In this document: positions 15,298 through 15,498 of the stretch, piece by piece
Numbering within the stretch: the stretch's first letter is position 1
How the letters are laid out: each line of letters begins with the position of its first letter
Assembly: GCA_900767385.1 (NCBI GenBank)
Contig: CAAFYY010000033.1
Coordinates: 1-15,498, forward strand
Reading direction: 5' to 3'
Source: Bacteroidales bacterium
GTDB taxonomy: Bacteria > Bacteroidota > Bacteroidia > Bacteroidales > Paludibacteraceae
Length of the DNA stretch: 15,498 nt
The notes under the pieces: model-generated
The model's input: the letters and a program-made list of their open reading frames with translations, nothing else
What the model was told of the DNA's origin: nothing
The model's database searches: none
Position numbers and translations under genes: made by a program

Positions 15298-15316
15298 AAG
15301 TGAGCGGGAAGAAAAA
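15293..15316 (+). repeat. Degenerate partial copy of the 42-bp repeat
   Basis: CCCCGA-AGTGA-GCGGGAAG-AAAA aligns with CCCCGA-CGGTCG-GCGGGAAGG-AAAA of the downstream unit, and ACCG follows as at the unit end. The CCTGCAGG part is missing. It looks like a decayed or ancestral unit lying before the promoter element. Confidence 0.45.
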
Positions 15317-15338
15317 CCGTAGATTCGCAAAATATTCG

Positions 15339-15346
15339 TATCTTTG
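15339..15346 (+). promoter_or_regulatory. -7 promoter element TATCTTTG pointing into the tandem repeats
   Basis: TATCTTTGC fits the same element seen upstream of holB. Transcription would begin near 15353, only about 7 bp before the first repeat unit. No TTTG at -33 is visible. The downstream gene, if any, is beyond the window. Confidence 0.5.
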
Positions 15347-15359
15347 CTAACGAAAAACT

Positions 15360-15498
15360 CCCCGACGGTCGGCGAGAAGGAAAATCCTGCAGGCAAAACC
15401 GCCCCGACGGTCGGCGGGAAGGAAAATCCTGCAGGCAAAACCGCCCCGACGGTCGGCGGGAAGGAAAATCCTGCAGGCAAAACCGCCCCGACGGTCGG
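15360..15498 (+). repeat. 42-bp tandem repeat array, truncated by the window end
   Basis: Units start at 15360, 15402, 15444 and 15486 (the last only 13 bp long). Copies 2 and 3 are identical; copy 1 differs by A at 15375. Each unit contains CCGAC-G-GTCGG, then AGGA-AAA-TCCT, overlapping CCTGCAGG. The period is a multiple of 3 and no stop codon occurs in any of the six frames; reverse frame c gives PAGFSFPPTVGAVL and one forward frame PTVGGKENPAGKTA. There is no spacer, so it is not CRISPR. No ATG opens a frame into it within the window, so coding status cannot be decided. Confidence 0.9.

Larger units (their letters stand above)
15123..15338 (+). other. Gene-free stretch rich in inverted repeats
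   Basis: No gene is seen. TGGTT (15134-15138) can pair with AACCA (15153-15157). A 25-bp palindrome occupies 15200-15224: TTCCG-TT-AGATT-C-AATCT-TT-CGGAA. A nested fold spans 15241-15276: GGA and CGGCT pair with AGCCG and TCC, with CGAA/TTCG inside. GGGG (15279-15282) pairs with CCCC (15293-15296). None has a T tract, so these are not ordinary terminators. A structured RNA or recombination site is possible. Confidence 0.5.

Noticed and set aside
15229..15480. 83-codon leftward frame through the tandem repeats as a gene
   Set aside because: Its apparent start is a TTG inside a repeat unit and the frame runs off the window. Openness is explained by the stop-free unit, so it is not called as a gene.
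15360..15498. CRISPR array
   Set aside because: The 42-bp units are contiguous, with no unique spacers, and no cas gene is present.
1..15498. tRNA, rRNA or known riboswitch
   Set aside because: I searched by eye for T-loop (GGTTCGAATCC-like) and conserved rRNA or riboswitch segments on both strands and saw none; a covariance-model search would be needed to be sure.

Overview
The window looks like chromosomal DNA from a member of Bacteroidota, most likely order Bacteroidales (Prevotella-like). Several promoters carry the -7 element TAnnTTTG used by the primary sigma factor of this phylum, and start codons sit in A-rich leaders without Shine-Dalgarno boxes. The gene content also fits: DUF2723 protein, GldH lipoprotein, a PSP1 protein beside holB, and carboxy(nor)spermidine decarboxylase. 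No tRNA, rRNA, CRISPR array, transposase or phage gene was seen. Coding DNA is G+C-rich with many NNC codons (62% G+C in one 60-base sample of hisS), which leaves long but meaningless open frames on the opposite strand.

Layout. 1-3504: promoter and leader hairpin, a 1070-residue DUF2723 membrane protein (probable GT-C glycosyltransferase), and its terminator. 3505-5296: a polysaccharide deacetylase followed 7 bp later by nspC (spermidine synthesis). 5317-5356: a symmetric stem-loop that can end transcription from both sides, because a small DUF1653 gene (5380-5643) converges on nspC. 5674-6186: about 510 bp with no convincing gene, between the leftward DUF1653 promoter and the rightward dnaB promoter. 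6246-7855: dnaB, the replicative helicase, with a terminator. 7927-14485: one long transcription unit, holB - PSP1 (ricT-like) - gldH - trmB - waaA - hisS, with gaps of 4 to 40 bp and a strong terminator after hisS. It mixes replication (clamp-loader delta prime), an Fe-S/RNA-type factor, an envelope lipoprotein, tRNA modification, LPS Kdo transfer and histidyl-tRNA charging. This is a typical housekeeping operon.

14478-15498 is the accessory part and the most interesting. Base composition drops sharply (24-37% G+C in segments I counted). Two tiny unrecognised proteins of 71 and 62 residues lie behind the only promoter here with both elements correctly spaced (TTTG-N19-TACATTTG). Both proteins carry a YGxVxV stretch. 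The segment lies between two exact 13-bp direct copies of GGATTGTTCCCCG, one in the tail of the hisS terminator and one at 15285-15297, which suggests an inserted cassette. Just beyond it, a TATCTTTG promoter element points into a 42-bp tandem repeat (three full copies plus 13 bp) that runs off the window edge. The unit has no stop codon in any of six frames, contains stacked small palindromes, and has a decayed partial relative upstream at 15293-15316. Function of both the cassette and the repeat array is unknown.
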